A DNA stretch of 64,000 nt from Natranaeroarchaeum aerophilus. Its GTDB lineage: Archaea; Halobacteriota; Halobacteria; Halobacteriales; Natronoarchaeaceae. The notes under the pieces were generated by a model that was not told the DNA's origin, ran no database searches, and saw nothing but the letters and a program-made list of their open reading frames with translations. The position numbers and the translations under genes are program-made. The DNA lies in contig NZ_JAKRVY010000001.1 of NCBI RefSeq assembly GCF_023638055.1, positions 1 through 64,000 of the forward strand, read 5' to 3'. Numbering within the stretch: the first letter of the stretch is position 1; the number at the start of each line of letters is the position of its first letter. Of the stretch, positions 53,107 to 61,788 are shown piece by piece.

Positions 53107-53308
53107 TCCCAACAACCGGCGCGGTGGCGCGCGCTGGCGAGGCGTCTATGCCGAGCCAGCGCCGTGCGAGGGATGACGAACGAGTCCTGCGAGTGAGGAA
53201 TCGGCTGGGGAGGACGAGGCTGTGGGGGTGGATCGAAAGGGGCCGTGCCGGTCGGCGGGTCCGCGGCCAGTTAGCACCGCAGCGACGCGAGGAGCGCACG
53301 GGCGCAGA

Positions 53309-53350
53309 GCCGCCGAGCGGTGCGGGGGCTTTCAGGTGATGAGAGAGCCT
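53309..53350. repeat. Imperfect direct repeat flanking the methyltransferase segment (copy 2 at 54793-54835)
   Basis: GCCGCCGAGC followed by GT-CGGGGGCTTTCAGG and ending GAGCCT is present at 53309-53350 and again at 54793-54835, with a variable 8-9 nt patch inside. The preceding 53107-53308 is GC-rich noncoding sequence of the dispersed type common between haloarchaeal genes; I see no gene in 53107-53535. Confidence 0.7.
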
Positions 53351-53369
53351 TGGCACGATTCGTCTCTGT

Positions 53370-54795
53370 GGCTCTGTTGAAATATGACTGAGCGAACTCG
53401 GTGAGAGACTCGGGCCAGCGAATGAGGTTGAGGGCGGATTCTGGAGCAAGTGATGGTAGCCATCAGTACTAATTGACTGGATCGGTAGGGTTACGTACAA
53501 TTGTCGTGTTTGCTGTCGAACGGCTGCAACCAACCTCAGCCGGATTGCCACTGAATCTCGGTCAGCGGATGCAGTGGGTTGTCGCCCAGCACGTCGTATG
53601 CTGTGTCGGTGATAGTGAGTGAAGACGCATCTTCGAGATGGCCGAGCAAGTCCATGCTGTAGCCTCGCTCCTGGGCGTACCGCTTCCGAAGGATTCCAAG
53701 TACAGTTTCCGGATGTGGTCCAATCTGTTCGAGGTGAGCGCCCGCTTGCAGGTCGCCCGCTTGCACGAGTTCTTCGAAGCGTTCGACGGTTGGTCCTGCC
53801 TCGGGCAGCGTCACGAACGCGCCCTTCGTGAACATCACTGTGTCTTCGTCACCGGAAACAGCATCGAGTAGGCTCCAATCGCCATAGAAGTCGAACTGCG
53901 CGACGGAGATACGGTCGTCGTCTGCGTGCAGTTCGCGGGCCAACTCGACGCCTGCCGTATTGTACTCACCGCCAACGACCTGGACGTCCGGGAATGCATC
54001 GGCGATTGCACCAAGCGTCCAGCCCCAGCCACAGCCGAGGTCAAGCACCGTCTCCCCACCATCCAAAACCGGTGAAAGAGCCTCCCTGACGACAGTTCTA
54101 TCTCGCTTAACGAGTTCAGCGTCGTCAACGAGGAACAGTTCCTCCTCGATGGATATGAGGCTCTGTTCGTCCCGCCCGTTTCCGCGAGTCTGCCGGACGA
54201 ATTCTTCATACGACGGAGAGTTCTCCCGATAGGATTTGAGGAGATATTCGTAGATGTTTTCGTACGTCTCGGTCCCGGTGAACAGGTCCGGATCACGCGG
54301 AGGGTCATCGACCGCACCGAGCAGGTAGGTTGCCCACGACGAGTGAGTCGGGAGGTCGTCCAGCGGAATGGGCTTCATCGTCGTTCCCCTCCACTGGCTG
54401 TGAGTACTCGAATAACGGTACACCGGATCAGTGATAATTGCATCGCTATCACCACCGTTGGACAGCAGAAGTGGGTGCGGTCTGCAACTAAGACATCGGT
54501 GGTTCTTATTGAAAATGCCGATTCTCTGTCAGTGATCGAAAACTGCACAACGAAGCGATCGATCCCGACCAAAACTGATAGGTGTGAACCAATCAACAGA
54601 TCAGTACCAGTGTGTAGTAAGCGGCTGTTTCATGTTCTTCGGTGTGAGAGGGTATTATCCTGTATTATTGCTCTACATATTTGACCGAACTTCTGATTGA
54701 TTCCAGATGGGTTGTCACTGGTCGCAGTATGTATGCCCCTCCGATATTGACCGCGACCGGGGCAGAGTACACTTTCTAAGGATTTCAACAGGGCC
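53370..54795. mobile_element. Candidate 1.4-kb inverted-repeat-bounded insertion carrying a methyltransferase
   Basis: GGCTCTGTTGAAAT at 53370-53383 and its inverted copy ATTTCAACAGGGCC at 54782-54795 (13 of 14 match) bound a segment holding only the methyltransferase and AT-rich noncoding DNA. Similar TCTGTTGAAAT ends occur in haloarchaeal insertion sequences. No transposase is present. The segment is also bracketed by the direct repeat above. It may be a non-autonomous element, or a remnant where an IS excised or recombined. Confidence 0.45.
53536..54378 (-). CDS. Class I SAM-dependent methyltransferase
   Basis: 280 residues from the ATG at 54376-54378, which has a GGAGG site 8-9 nt upstream; the open frame extends 15 codons further without support. 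The SAM-binding motif VLDLGCGWGWTLGAIADAFP followed by VVGGEYNTAGVELARELHAD is clear at about residues 128-160. The N-terminal ~110 residues and the C-terminal MDLLGHLEDASSLTITDTAY match no methyltransferase with known substrate that I recognise. Sugar or small-molecule methyltransferases of this layout exist. Its unusual flanks suggest acquisition by transfer. Confidence 0.82.
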   Translation of the reverse strand: MKPIPLDDLPTHSSWATYLLGAVDDPPRDPDLFTGTETYENIYEYLLKSYRENSPSYEEFVRQTRGNGRDEQSLISIEEELFLVDDAELVKRDRTVVREALSPVLDGGETVLDLGCGWGWTLGAIADAFPDVQVVGGEYNTAGVELARELHADDDRISVAQFDFYGDWSLLDAVSGDEDTVMFTKGAFVTLPEAGPTVERFEELVQAGDLQAGAHLEQIGPHPETVLGILRKRYAQERGYSMDLLGHLEDASSLTITDTAYDVLGDNPLHPLTEIQWQSG

Positions 54796-54900
54796 GCCGA
54801 GCAGTACGGGGGCTTTCAGGCTATTGACAGAGCCTGAAAACGGATCATCACTGTCAAAATCCTGTATCTCCCTGTGAGCAAAAAGGTACCAGACCAATCT

Positions 54901-55089
54901 CTAGAACATCCCGCCCATCCCCATCGAGCCGAGCACGCTCTGGATCAGCGAGCGGACCATCAGCCCGAGCCCGGCCAGCACGAGCGCCAGCCCGCCAGCG
55001 ATCACGAGACTCTCGTAGGCGATCAGGACGATTCCGCCGAGCAGTGCCAGCAGGCCGACGATGCCGACCGCACCGAGTTTCTTGAGCAT
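54901..55089 (-). CDS. Small glycine-rich membrane protein
   Basis: 62 residues from the ATG at 55087-55089, preceded by GAGAGGT. Two hydrophobic helices ([20 protein letters not shown] and [20 protein letters not shown]) are joined by YES, with a Gly/Met-rich C-terminus (SMGMGGMF). Short conserved haloarchaeal membrane proteins of this type lie beside eIF-1A genes; function unknown. The 54379-54900 stretch between it and the methyltransferase is noncoding and holds the right inverted repeat described above. Confidence 0.75.
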   Translation of the reverse strand: MLKKLGAVGIVGLLALLGGIVLIAYESLVIAGGLALVLAGLGLMVRSLIQSVLGSMGMGGMF

Positions 55090-55184
55090 ACCTCTCGCTG
55101 GTCGGGGCGCGTACAATAATCCGGTGGTTTCGAGGCGGAACCGACTCCATCGGGTTTAAAACCACACCTGTCCAATATCCGCGT

Positions 55185-55469
55185 ATGAGCGACGACAACG
55201 GACGAAACGACCTCCGGATGCCCGACGACGACGAGGTCTTTGCCGAAGTCACGAACATGCTCGGCGCGAACCGCGTAAAGGTACGCTGTGCGGACGGCGA
55301 GGAACGGACCGCCCGAATCCCCGGCAAGATGCAAAAACGCATCTGGATCCGCGAGGACGACGTCGTGCTCGTCGAGCCGTGGGACTGGCAGGACGAAAAA
55401 GCGGACATCACGTGGCGCTACGAGAAACAGGAAGCCGACCAGCTTCGCGACGAAGGCCACATTCGGTAG
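55185..55469 (+). CDS. eif1A: Translation initiation factor eIF-1A
   Basis: 94 residues. [60 protein letters not shown] and [20 protein letters not shown] form the complete OB-fold signature of archaeal eIF-1A, which positions initiator tRNA and mRNA on the small ribosomal subunit. Followed 52 nt later by rio1, a usual archaeal neighbour. Confidence 0.97.
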   Translation: MSDDNGRNDLRMPDDDEVFAEVTNMLGANRVKVRCADGEERTARIPGKMQKRIWIREDDVVLVEPWDWQDEKADITWRYEKQEADQLRDEGHIR

Positions 55470-55521
55470 TCGAGCGCACAGAACGCAGCCTTTTACCGCT
55501 GGATTCCGTACCCGTGAGTAG

Positions 55522-56400
55522 ATGACAGGCGAGTACGGCCTGCTCGAACCCGACGAGTCCGACGCGCCGGGTGACGAGTTCGAGCAGATCGACGTCACCG
55601 ACACGGAAGCCGACCGAATCGCCCGCGAACGCGACAGAGAGTTCGACCAGTTCCGGAAACGGATCAAAGACTCCGACCGGTTCAAGGTCGACGATGGTGC
55701 CTTCGACGACGCCACCTTCGCCGCCCTGTACAAGCTTGTTCAGGACGGCTACGTCGACGCCATCGGCGGGCCGCTCTCGACGGGCAAGGAGGCCAACGTC
55801 TACAACGCACTCGCCGGTGAGCGCTCGCTGGAGATGCTCCGAGCGGGCGAAGAGGAGGTCGCGATGAAGGTGTATCGCACCCGCGCGACCAACTTCCAGG
55901 ACATGCGGGAGTATCTGGTGGGCGACCCGCGCTTCGAGGAGCTCGGCGACAAGAAGAAGATCGTGATGGCCTGGACGCGCAAGGAGCTCTCGAACCTCGA
56001 ACGCGCCCGGAAAGCGGGCGTCCGGGTCCCCCGACCGATCACCGCCCAGCGAAACGTCCTCATCATGGAGTACATCGGCACCGAGGACGGGCGGGCGAAA
56101 CGACTCACCGAGGTCTCAATCGAGAACCCCGAAACGGCCTTCGAGGTGGTTCGCGAGTACATCAAACGGCTCTACGGAGCCGGACTCGTCCACGGCGATC
56201 TCAGCGAGTACAACGTGCTCTTTTACGATGGCGAACTGGTCGTGATCGACGTCGGGCAGGCGGTGACGATCCACCATCCGAACGCCGAGGAGTTCTTAGA
56301 ACGCGACTGCGAGAACGTCGCCTCCTTCTTCGGCCGGCAGGGAATGGAGATCACGGGCGACGAGCTGCTGGAGTGGGTTCACGAGAACGCCGAACCATGA
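55522..56400 (+). CDS. rio1: RIO1-type serine protein kinase
   Basis: 292 residues. GGPLSTGKEANVYNALAGER (nucleotide-binding loop), EVAMKVYRTRATNFQDMREY (catalytic Lys), LVHGDLSEYNVLFYDGELVV and IDVGQAV (catalytic HGD and metal-binding DVGQ) define a RIO1 kinase, which acts in maturation of the small ribosomal subunit. The acidic N-terminus is longer than in non-halophiles. Its stop overlaps the next start by 4 nt. Confidence 0.96.
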   Translation: MTGEYGLLEPDESDAPGDEFEQIDVTDTEADRIARERDREFDQFRKRIKDSDRFKVDDGAFDDATFAALYKLVQDGYVDAIGGPLSTGKEANVYNALAGERSLEMLRAGEEEVAMKVYRTRATNFQDMREYLVGDPRFEELGDKKKIVMAWTRKELSNLERARKAGVRVPRPITAQRNVLIMEYIGTEDGRAKRLTEVSIENPETAFEVVREYIKRLYGAGLVHGDLSEYNVLFYDGELVVIDVGQAVTIHHPNAEEFLERDCENVASFFGRQGMEITGDELLEWVHENAEP

Positions 56401-56936
56401 GCGGTCTCCAGTGTCGACCGTTCGAGCCGCAAGACGCGACCGCGGTCCGGCGTGTCGACGAACTGGCGCTGGCCGAAACAGAGACTGATCCCGACGACAT
56501 CCCCGGCAGTGGCGACCTCGCGGACGTCGCGGCGTCGTATCTGGACCGAGGGGGCGAGTTCCTCGTCGGCGTCCTCCCGGAGCCACTGGACAGTGAGGAC
56601 TCGGCGGCGATTACGACCCACGACGGCTCCGTCGTCGCGATCGGCGGCTACCTGCCAAGCGAGGCGGGCTACGAGGACGAGCGCACGGTCCCCGGCGCGG
56701 CAGAGCTCCACCGCATGCGCGTCCATCCTGCCGCGCAGGGACGAGGGTACGCCCATGACCTCCTCACGGCACTCGAATCGCGGATCACGACGGCGGGATT
56801 CGACCCGATACTGGCGACGACCGCCCGCCGACAGCAAAAGGCAATCGCGTTCTATCCGAGCGCGGGGTACGAGCAGGTCGGCGAGTCGACGATGGGCGAG
56901 TACGAACTCGTCCACTTCGAGAAACGGATGCGGTGA
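56397..56936 (+). CDS. GNAT-family N-acetyltransferase
   Basis: 179 residues from the ATG overlapping the rio1 stop (ATGA). The acetyl-CoA-binding region HRMRVHPAAQGRGYAHDLLT (R-x-x-G-x-G/A type) and the downstream TTARRQQKAIAFYPSAGYEQ are standard GNAT features. The substrate could be a protein N-terminus or a small molecule. Coupling to rio1 suggests co-expression with ribosome-maturation genes. Confidence 0.88.
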   Translation: MSGLQCRPFEPQDATAVRRVDELALAETETDPDDIPGSGDLADVAASYLDRGGEFLVGVLPEPLDSEDSAAITTHDGSVVAIGGYLPSEAGYEDERTVPGAAELHRMRVHPAAQGRGYAHDLLTALESRITTAGFDPILATTARRQQKAIAFYPSAGYEQVGESTMGEYELVHFEKRMR

Positions 56937-56965
56937 GGGCTCCGGTTCGCGGGCCCCGTCGATCG

Positions 56966-57238
56966 TCACGAGGTTTTGACAAACGTTGCGCTGCCGTTCT
57001 GTCCGACAGTAATGCGGTACCCCTCGTAACTGAAATCGATCTCCATCTGCGCTTCAGGCGAGGGAGGATTCGAAAAGAGATTGACGAGCACACTGTCCAC
57101 ACAGCTCCAGATCGGAGTTAGCTCCGTCTGCTCCGTTCCCTCGACCTCGGCGACGGCTTCGACAACCTGTGTCGCCGGGTTTTCGACGTCGGTGTCGAAC
57201 TCTCGATGGATGATTTCGCTCTCGGGGTCGTCTTCCAT
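56966..57238 (-). CDS. HalOD1-type output-domain protein
   Basis: 90 residues from the ATG at 57236-57238. ATQVVEAVAEVEGTEQTELT, then PIWSCVDSVLVNLF and FSYEGYRITVGQNGSATF match the short HalOD1 output domain found as stand-alone proteins and at the ends of haloarchaeal response regulators. Function of the domain is unknown; probably regulatory. Convergent with the GNAT gene. Confidence 0.75.
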   Translation of the reverse strand: MEDDPESEIIHREFDTDVENPATQVVEAVAEVEGTEQTELTPIWSCVDSVLVNLFSNPPSPEAQMEIDFSYEGYRITVGQNGSATFVKTS

Positions 57239-57342
57239 GATAGCTGTTTCCGCGGCGAGACGGATAACAGTGGCCAGAAGGTGATCTATCCGGACGCTAC
57301 GTGGCAACGAAGTGCTAGCCGATCACTCGCCCGGCCCAACAC

Positions 57343-58503
57343 TTAGCTCAGGTCGAACTTCTCGGCGGCGGTCTGCATATCTTTGTCGCCGCGGCCACAG
57401 AGGTTGACGAGGATCGTATCTTGGCGATCCTCCTCGGCGAGTTTGATCGCGAGCGCGATGGCGTGGCTCGGCTCCAGCGCGGGAATGATCCCCTCGCTCT
57501 CGCTGAGTTCCCGGAACGCGGCGAGTGCCTCTTCGTCCGAAACAGCGTGGTACTCCGCGCGCCCGAGCGCCTGCAAGGCGGCGTGTTCGGGGCCGACTGC
57601 AGGGTAGTCCAGCCCAGCGGAGACCGAGTGATTCTCGGTGTCCTCGTCGATCACCTTCGTCTTCATGCCCTGGAAGATCTCGGGCTCGTCCTTTCTCGTC
57701 TTCGAGAGCGGCGCGGAGTGGTGCGCGTCGTCGATGCCGCCCGGCTCTGCGCCGTAAAAGGCCACATCGTCGTCTTTGAACGCGTGCCAGAGGCCGATGG
57801 CGTTCGAGCCGCCGCCCACGCAGGCGACGCAGGCGTCGGGCAGGTCGCCGTGCAGCTCCTTGATCTGCTCGCGGGCCTCCTCGCCGATGACCGACTGGAA
57901 CTCCCGGACCATCCGCGGGAACGGGTCGGGACCGACTGCGCTGCCGACGAGATAGTGAGTATCCTCGTAGCTCTCGATCAGGTCTTCGAGTGCCGCGTCA
58001 ACCGCCTCGGCGAGCCCCTCGTTGCCGCGGGTGACCTCCTCGACGTCGGCCCCCATCAGGCGCATCCGGAAGACGTTCATCTCCTGGCGCTGGATGTCTT
58101 TCCGGCCCATGTAGACCGTGGTGTCGATATCGAGTAACGCGCCGACCATCGCCGTCGCGGTGCCGTGCTGTCCTGCGCCCGTCTCGGCGATCAGTCGCTC
58201 TTTGCCCGCACGCTTTGCGAGCAGCGCCTGTCCCAGCGTGTTGTTGAGCTTGTGCGCACCGCCGTGGAGCAGGTCCTCGTGTTTGAAGTAGATCTCCGCG
58301 TCGTAGCGCTCGCTCAGCGTCTCGGCGTAAAAGACCGGCGTGGGGCGACCCGCGAAGTGTTTCAGGTAGTAGGAGAGCTCGGACTGGAACTCCTCGTCGT
58401 CGACGAACCGATCGAAGGCGTCTGCCAGCCCCTGCAGGGGCTCTTCGAGCGGTTCCGGAACGTGTCGGCCACCGAACTCACCGAACTTGCCATCGGATGA
58501 CAT
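57343..58503 (-). CDS. trpB: Tryptophan synthase beta chain-type PLP enzyme
   Basis: 386 residues from the ATG at 58501-58503. GKFGEFGGRHVPEPLEEPLQ, FKHEDLLHGGAHKLNNTLGQ with the PLP lysine, AETGAGQHGTATAMVGALLD, GGGSNAIGLWHAFKDDDVAF and the active-site region ESEGIIPALEPSHAIALAIK are diagnostic for TrpB, which condenses indole and serine. No trpA or other trp gene is adjacent, so this could be a second, stand-alone TrpB or a related serine/threonine deaminating form. Confidence 0.9.
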   Translation of the reverse strand: MSSDGKFGEFGGRHVPEPLEEPLQGLADAFDRFVDDEEFQSELSYYLKHFAGRPTPVFYAETLSERYDAEIYFKHEDLLHGGAHKLNNTLGQALLAKRAGKERLIAETGAGQHGTATAMVGALLDIDTTVYMGRKDIQRQEMNVFRMRLMGADVEEVTRGNEGLAEAVDAALEDLIESYEDTHYLVGSAVGPDPFPRMVREFQSVIGEEAREQIKELHGDLPDACVACVGGGSNAIGLWHAFKDDDVAFYGAEPGGIDDAHHSAPLSKTRKDEPEIFQGMKTKVIDEDTENHSVSAGLDYPAVGPEHAALQALGRAEYHAVSDEEALAAFRELSESEGIIPALEPSHAIALAIKLAEEDRQDTILVNLCGRGDKDMQTAAEKFDLS

Positions 58504-58575
58504 ACCCCTCACTTGGCGTGGATTACCCTAAATCGTGCGGTAGTGACGCTCACCGGGATCGGTCGTCGAGACGCA

Positions 58576-58773
58576 TTACCCGCCCTTGATCAGCCGTAAC
58601 ACGGTGACGTGCTCCGCCTCCACCGGCTGATCCTCCGGGACCGGGCGACCGTCGACCAGCACGGACGCCTCGTGCGGGCTGACGTCGACGCGCTCCAGGA
58701 GCTCCGCATAGGTTTCGTCCTCGACGTCGAGTTCAACCGTTTCCTCGCCCTTTACCTCGACGGTAACCTGCAT
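58576..58773 (-). CDS. samp2: Ubiquitin-like small archaeal modifier protein (SAMP2-like)
   Basis: 65 residues with a beta-grasp pattern ([20 protein letters not shown], a Y-A-E-L-L helix, [28 protein letters not shown]) and the C-terminal Gly-Gly needed for activation by an E1-like enzyme and for attachment to lysines or for sulfur transfer. Length and sequence match haloarchaeal SAMP2, and the neighbouring rfcA gene is the same as in Haloferax. Confidence 0.93.
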   Translation of the reverse strand: MQVTVEVKGEETVELDVEDETYAELLERVDVSPHEASVLVDGRPVPEDQPVEAEHVTVLRLIKGG

Positions 58774-58869
58774 ACATCATGTTTACCCTGTCGAGGGCTT
58801 GAGGGTGTCGCCACAGTGGTCGGTTACAGTCTCGGACGTTTTATTGCGCCGAAGGACCGTACAGGGAGT

Positions 58870-59862
58870 ATGAGCGACGCCGAATCCGAGTCAGTGGGGG
58901 GCCGCGAGGACGTCTGGACGGAGAAGTACCGGCCGCACACGCTCGAAGACGTAGTCGGCCACGACAATATCACCGACCGTCTCGCGAGCTACATCGAGCG
59001 CGACGACCTGCCACATCTTTTGTTTGCCGGACCCGCGGGGGTCGGCAAGACCGCGAGCGCCGTCGCCATCGTCAAGGAACTGTACGGCGACAACTGGGAG
59101 GAGAACTTCCTCGAACTGAACGCCTCCGACGAGCGCGGGATCGACGTGGTCCGCGAGAAAATCAAGAACTTCGCCAGCACCGACTGGAGCGGCCGCGCGG
59201 GCTCGAAGCCGAGCATCATCTTTCTGGACGAGGCCGACGCCCTGACTAGCGATGCCCAGTCCGCACTGCGCCGGACGATGGAGCAGTTCTCGAACAACAC
59301 CCGCTTTATCCTCTCATGTAACTACTCCAGCAAGATCATCGACCCGATCCAGTCCCGGTGTGCCGTCTTCCGGTACGCGCCGCTTGGCGACGACGCCGTC
59401 GAGACACAGATCCGCAAGATCGCCGATGCGGAAGGGATCACGCTCACCCAGGACGGCGTCGACGCACTGATTTACGCCGCCGATGGCGACATGCGCAAGG
59501 CGATCAACGCCCTGCAGGCCGCCGCAGTGATGGGTGAGACCGTCGACGAGGAGACGGTCTTCAAGATCACGGCGACGGCCCGTCCCGAGGAAGTACAGGA
59601 GATGGTCCAGACGGCGATCGATGGCGATTTCGTCGCCGCGCGAAGCCAGCTCCGGGACCTGCTCGTCGACAAGGGGATCGCCGGCGGCGACATCATCGAC
59701 CAGCTGCACCGGTCGGTCTGGGACCTGGAGATCGAAGAGGAGGCCGCCGTGCGGCTGATGGATCGCGTCGGCGAAGCGGACTATCGGATCACGCAGGGCG
59801 CAAACGAGCAGGTCCAGCTAGAGGCAATGCTGGCCTCGCTCGCGCTGGAGACTGGCGAGTAG
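58870..59862 (+). CDS. rfcA: Replication factor C small subunit (clamp loader)
   Basis: 330 residues from the ATG at 58870, which is in line with the haloarchaeal family start (acidic SDAESES then [17 protein letters not shown]). [20 protein letters not shown] (Walker A), [20 protein letters not shown] (Walker B), [20 protein letters not shown] (SRC) and [18 protein letters not shown] complete the RFC boxes. It loads the PCNA clamp at primer-template junctions. Confidence 0.96.
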   Translation: MSDAESESVGGREDVWTEKYRPHTLEDVVGHDNITDRLASYIERDDLPHLLFAGPAGVGKTASAVAIVKELYGDNWEENFLELNASDERGIDVVREKIKNFASTDWSGRAGSKPSIIFLDEADALTSDAQSALRRTMEQFSNNTRFILSCNYSSKIIDPIQSRCAVFRYAPLGDDAVETQIRKIADAEGITLTQDGVDALIYAADGDMRKAINALQAAAVMGETVDEETVFKITATARPEEVQEMVQTAIDGDFVAARSQLRDLLVDKGIAGGDIIDQLHRSVWDLEIEEEAAVRLMDRVGEADYRITQGANEQVQLEAMLASLALETGE

Positions 59863-59886
59863 TCCACCGGAAACGTCGCCAGCCGG

Positions 59887-60252
59887 TCAGCAGTGGCCGC
59901 CGTGTCCGGTATGGCGTTCGCCCTCGCCGTTCCCGGCGTGGCGCTCGCTATGCTGGTGACCGGTGTGCTGTTCCCGGGGTTCGTGCTCGGCGTGATGTTC
60001 ACCGTGCTCGTGCTCGGCGTGGTGCGGACCGTGGGCATGTTCAGTGCCGTGCATTCCCGGGACATGCTCGGTTGCCATACTGTCCATCATCTCGCCGAAC
60101 TGCCCGGGCGCGTGATCGGCCATCGTTCCGACGGGGCCGTTCGTCTGCGGACTCTGCTGGTTAGTCGCATCAGCACTGACGAAGCCGACGGCTCCGAACA
60201 GCGCGACGACGATCGCGAGTGCAACAACGATTGTGGTCAGTGTCTGTCTCAT
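59887..60252 (-). CDS. Secreted histidine-rich, probably metal-binding protein
   Basis: 121 residues. A signal peptide (MRQTLTTIVVALAIVVALFG, cleaved after a VSADA-like site) is followed by a Met/His-containing stretch (GEMMDSMATEHVPGMHGTEH) and a tail dense in His and Glu (HAEHEHGEHHAEHEPREQH). Such tails bind Cu, Ni or Zn. It lies just downstream of the membrane-linked HTH protein, which has its own Met/His-rich loop. A role in copper or zinc buffering at the cell surface is inferred. Confidence 0.7.
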   Translation of the reverse strand: MRQTLTTIVVALAIVVALFGAVGFVSADATNQQSPQTNGPVGTMADHAPGQFGEMMDSMATEHVPGMHGTEHAHGPHHAEHEHGEHHAEHEPREQHTGHQHSERHAGNGEGERHTGHGGHC

Positions 60253-60403
60253 GGTGGGTCGTCCAGTTGTACAAAGTGGGGTCGAGTGGTTATGTCCACG
60301 GCCGTGAACTCATCTACGAGAACGTTTTAGAACGTTTTTACGCGGTTTTGAGGCGTTCCTTTCGAAGAGATCGTTCGTCCGGCCAGATATCGGGAGTGTA
60401 GCG

Positions 60404-61036
60404 CTACGGCTCGTCGAGCTCGTCCGACGGGTACACGCGATACGTCCGCCCTTGCGGTTCGCGGTAGAGCAGTCCGCGCTGTTCGAGGTCACTCACCGTC
60501 TGGCTCACTTTGCTCTTCGAGAAGTCCGCACGATCACGAAGTTCGATCTGGGTCAGCCCCGGCGAGTCGACGACCGGCTGGAGAATGCGGCGTTCGTCTT
60601 CGGGCAGGACGTCAAGCAGGGGGCGTGATGGACGGTCTGGCTCGTCGGCATCACTCGACTCGACAGTATCACCGGTTCCACCGTCGCCTGCCGTGTCCGC
60701 AGCCGAATCGACGCCAGCATCAGCCGCCACCGGGTCGTCGGCCATCACCGCACTCGTGGTCCCAGTAGCATCGTCCGCGACGAACTGATCGCGGACCGCG
60801 AGGTAGCCACCGCCCGCGAGGGCAACGGCGACGACGGTGCCGAGCAGGTACCATAGCGGGTGCGTGCCGTGCATCGCCGTCGCGCCCCCCATATGCCCGC
60901 CCATCTCTCCCAGCGCGAGCCACTGCTGGTAGGACTGCCAGGTGAACGCGAGGCCGAGGACGAACACGGTCCCGACGAGTGCGAGCGCGACGTAATCTGC
61001 CTGTCTTGCGTTCACGGTCTTGTGGTAATCTTGCAC
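60404..61036 (-). CDS. Membrane-anchored winged-helix regulator with Met/His-rich external loop
   Basis: 210 residues. Two transmembrane helices (YVALALVGTVFVLGLAFTWQ and WYLLGTVVAVALAGGGYLAV) enclose a loop GEMGGHMGGATAMHGTHP rich in Met and His. After a flexible acidic linker, the C-terminal domain (LTQIELRDRADFSKSKVSQT, then VSDLEQRGLLYREPQG) is a MarR-like winged helix. One-component membrane sensors of this layout control nearby genes. Sensing of copper or silver is my inference from the loop. Confidence 0.82.
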   Translation of the reverse strand: MQDYHKTVNARQADYVALALVGTVFVLGLAFTWQSYQQWLALGEMGGHMGGATAMHGTHPLWYLLGTVVAVALAGGGYLAVRDQFVADDATGTTSAVMADDPVAADAGVDSAADTAGDGGTGDTVESSDADEPDRPSRPLLDVLPEDERRILQPVVDSPGLTQIELRDRADFSKSKVSQTVSDLEQRGLLYREPQGRTYRVYPSDELDEP

Positions 61037-61061
61037 GCGAACGTATCAAAGCGTTCTGTTT

Positions 61062-61490
61062 TCACCGCTCACTTTTCCGGGGCCAGTGAACGATTGTATC
61101 GACTTCATCGAGATCCTGGAAGTCGGAATCGCCGGTATAGAGCCGATCACAGTCGAGAACGCTCGCGGTTGCCAGATGAATTGCGTCCGCATACGACAGT
61201 TCCCGCTCCCGCCGCTCGTAATATTTCGATCGGAGTTCGGACGCATAGATCGCGATCTCCGTCGAGACGGGGACGACGTGAATCGCCTCGAAGTCCTCGA
61301 TCGCACTCGTCACGAAATCGGCCGTCTCAGGGTCAGTCTCACGCGTCAAAATATAATCGACTTCCGTGAGACCGATCGTGGAAAACGCTCCGCCCGCACG
61401 GCGTGCTTCGTCGATCGCATCGGCTGCCAGTTCCCACTGGTCATCCCTGAACCCGAACTCCAGCCAGACCCACGAATCGAGGTAGATCAC
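61062..61490 (-). CDS. vapC: PIN-domain ribonuclease toxin (VapC family)
   Basis: 142 residues from a GTG that overlaps the antitoxin stop by 4 nt. MIYLDSWVWLEFGF gives the first Asp, LTEVDYILTR the Glu, LSYADAIHLATASVLDCDRL the second acidic site and YTGDSDFQDLDEVDTI the final Asp pair: a complete PIN active site. Expected to cleave RNA when released from its antitoxin. Confidence 0.9.
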   Translation of the reverse strand: MIYLDSWVWLEFGFRDDQWELAADAIDEARRAGGAFSTIGLTEVDYILTRETDPETADFVTSAIEDFEAIHVVPVSTEIAIYASELRSKYYERRERELSYADAIHLATASVLDCDRLYTGDSDFQDLDEVDTIVHWPRKSER

Positions 61491-61732
61491 CGTCCCCAGT
61501 CCCGGCGTTCGCGCTCAATCAGTTCGGACGCATCGAGATCGTACGGTGCAGCACGATCCTGTGCCGCTTCGAGACGTTCCATGGGATCACTGGGGACGGC
61601 GACGAGGCGAACACTGCCGTCCTCCTCGAACCGGAACAGGATCTTCTCACCCTGTTCGAGATTCAGCCGTTCTCGAACCGCTTTCGGGATCGTGACCTGC
61701 CCTTTGCTGGTGACGGTTGCTTCGTAAGACAT
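61487..61732 (-). CDS. vapB: AbrB/SpoVT-type VapB antitoxin
   Basis: 81 residues. EATVTSKGQVTIPKAVRERL, then NLEQGEKILFRFEEDGSVRL, is a canonical swapped-hairpin AbrB DNA-binding domain; the C-terminal acidic/aromatic tail (DLDASELIERERRDWGR) would bind the PIN toxin. Transcribed first in the operon and expected to repress it. Confidence 0.92.
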   Translation of the reverse strand: MSYEATVTSKGQVTIPKAVRERLNLEQGEKILFRFEEDGSVRLVAVPSDPMERLEAAQDRAAPYDLDASELIERERRDWGR

Positions 61733-61788
61733 TCTGTGTTTCTCCTTACAAAATATTTGGTCGCCTTACTCAAAAGCGTACTGCCAGC

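Noticed and set aside
53107-53535. Possible open frames downstream of the DUF460 gene
   Set aside because: The sequence is GC-rich intergenic DNA with Arg/Gly/Ser-biased frames, no start signals and no recognisable domain.
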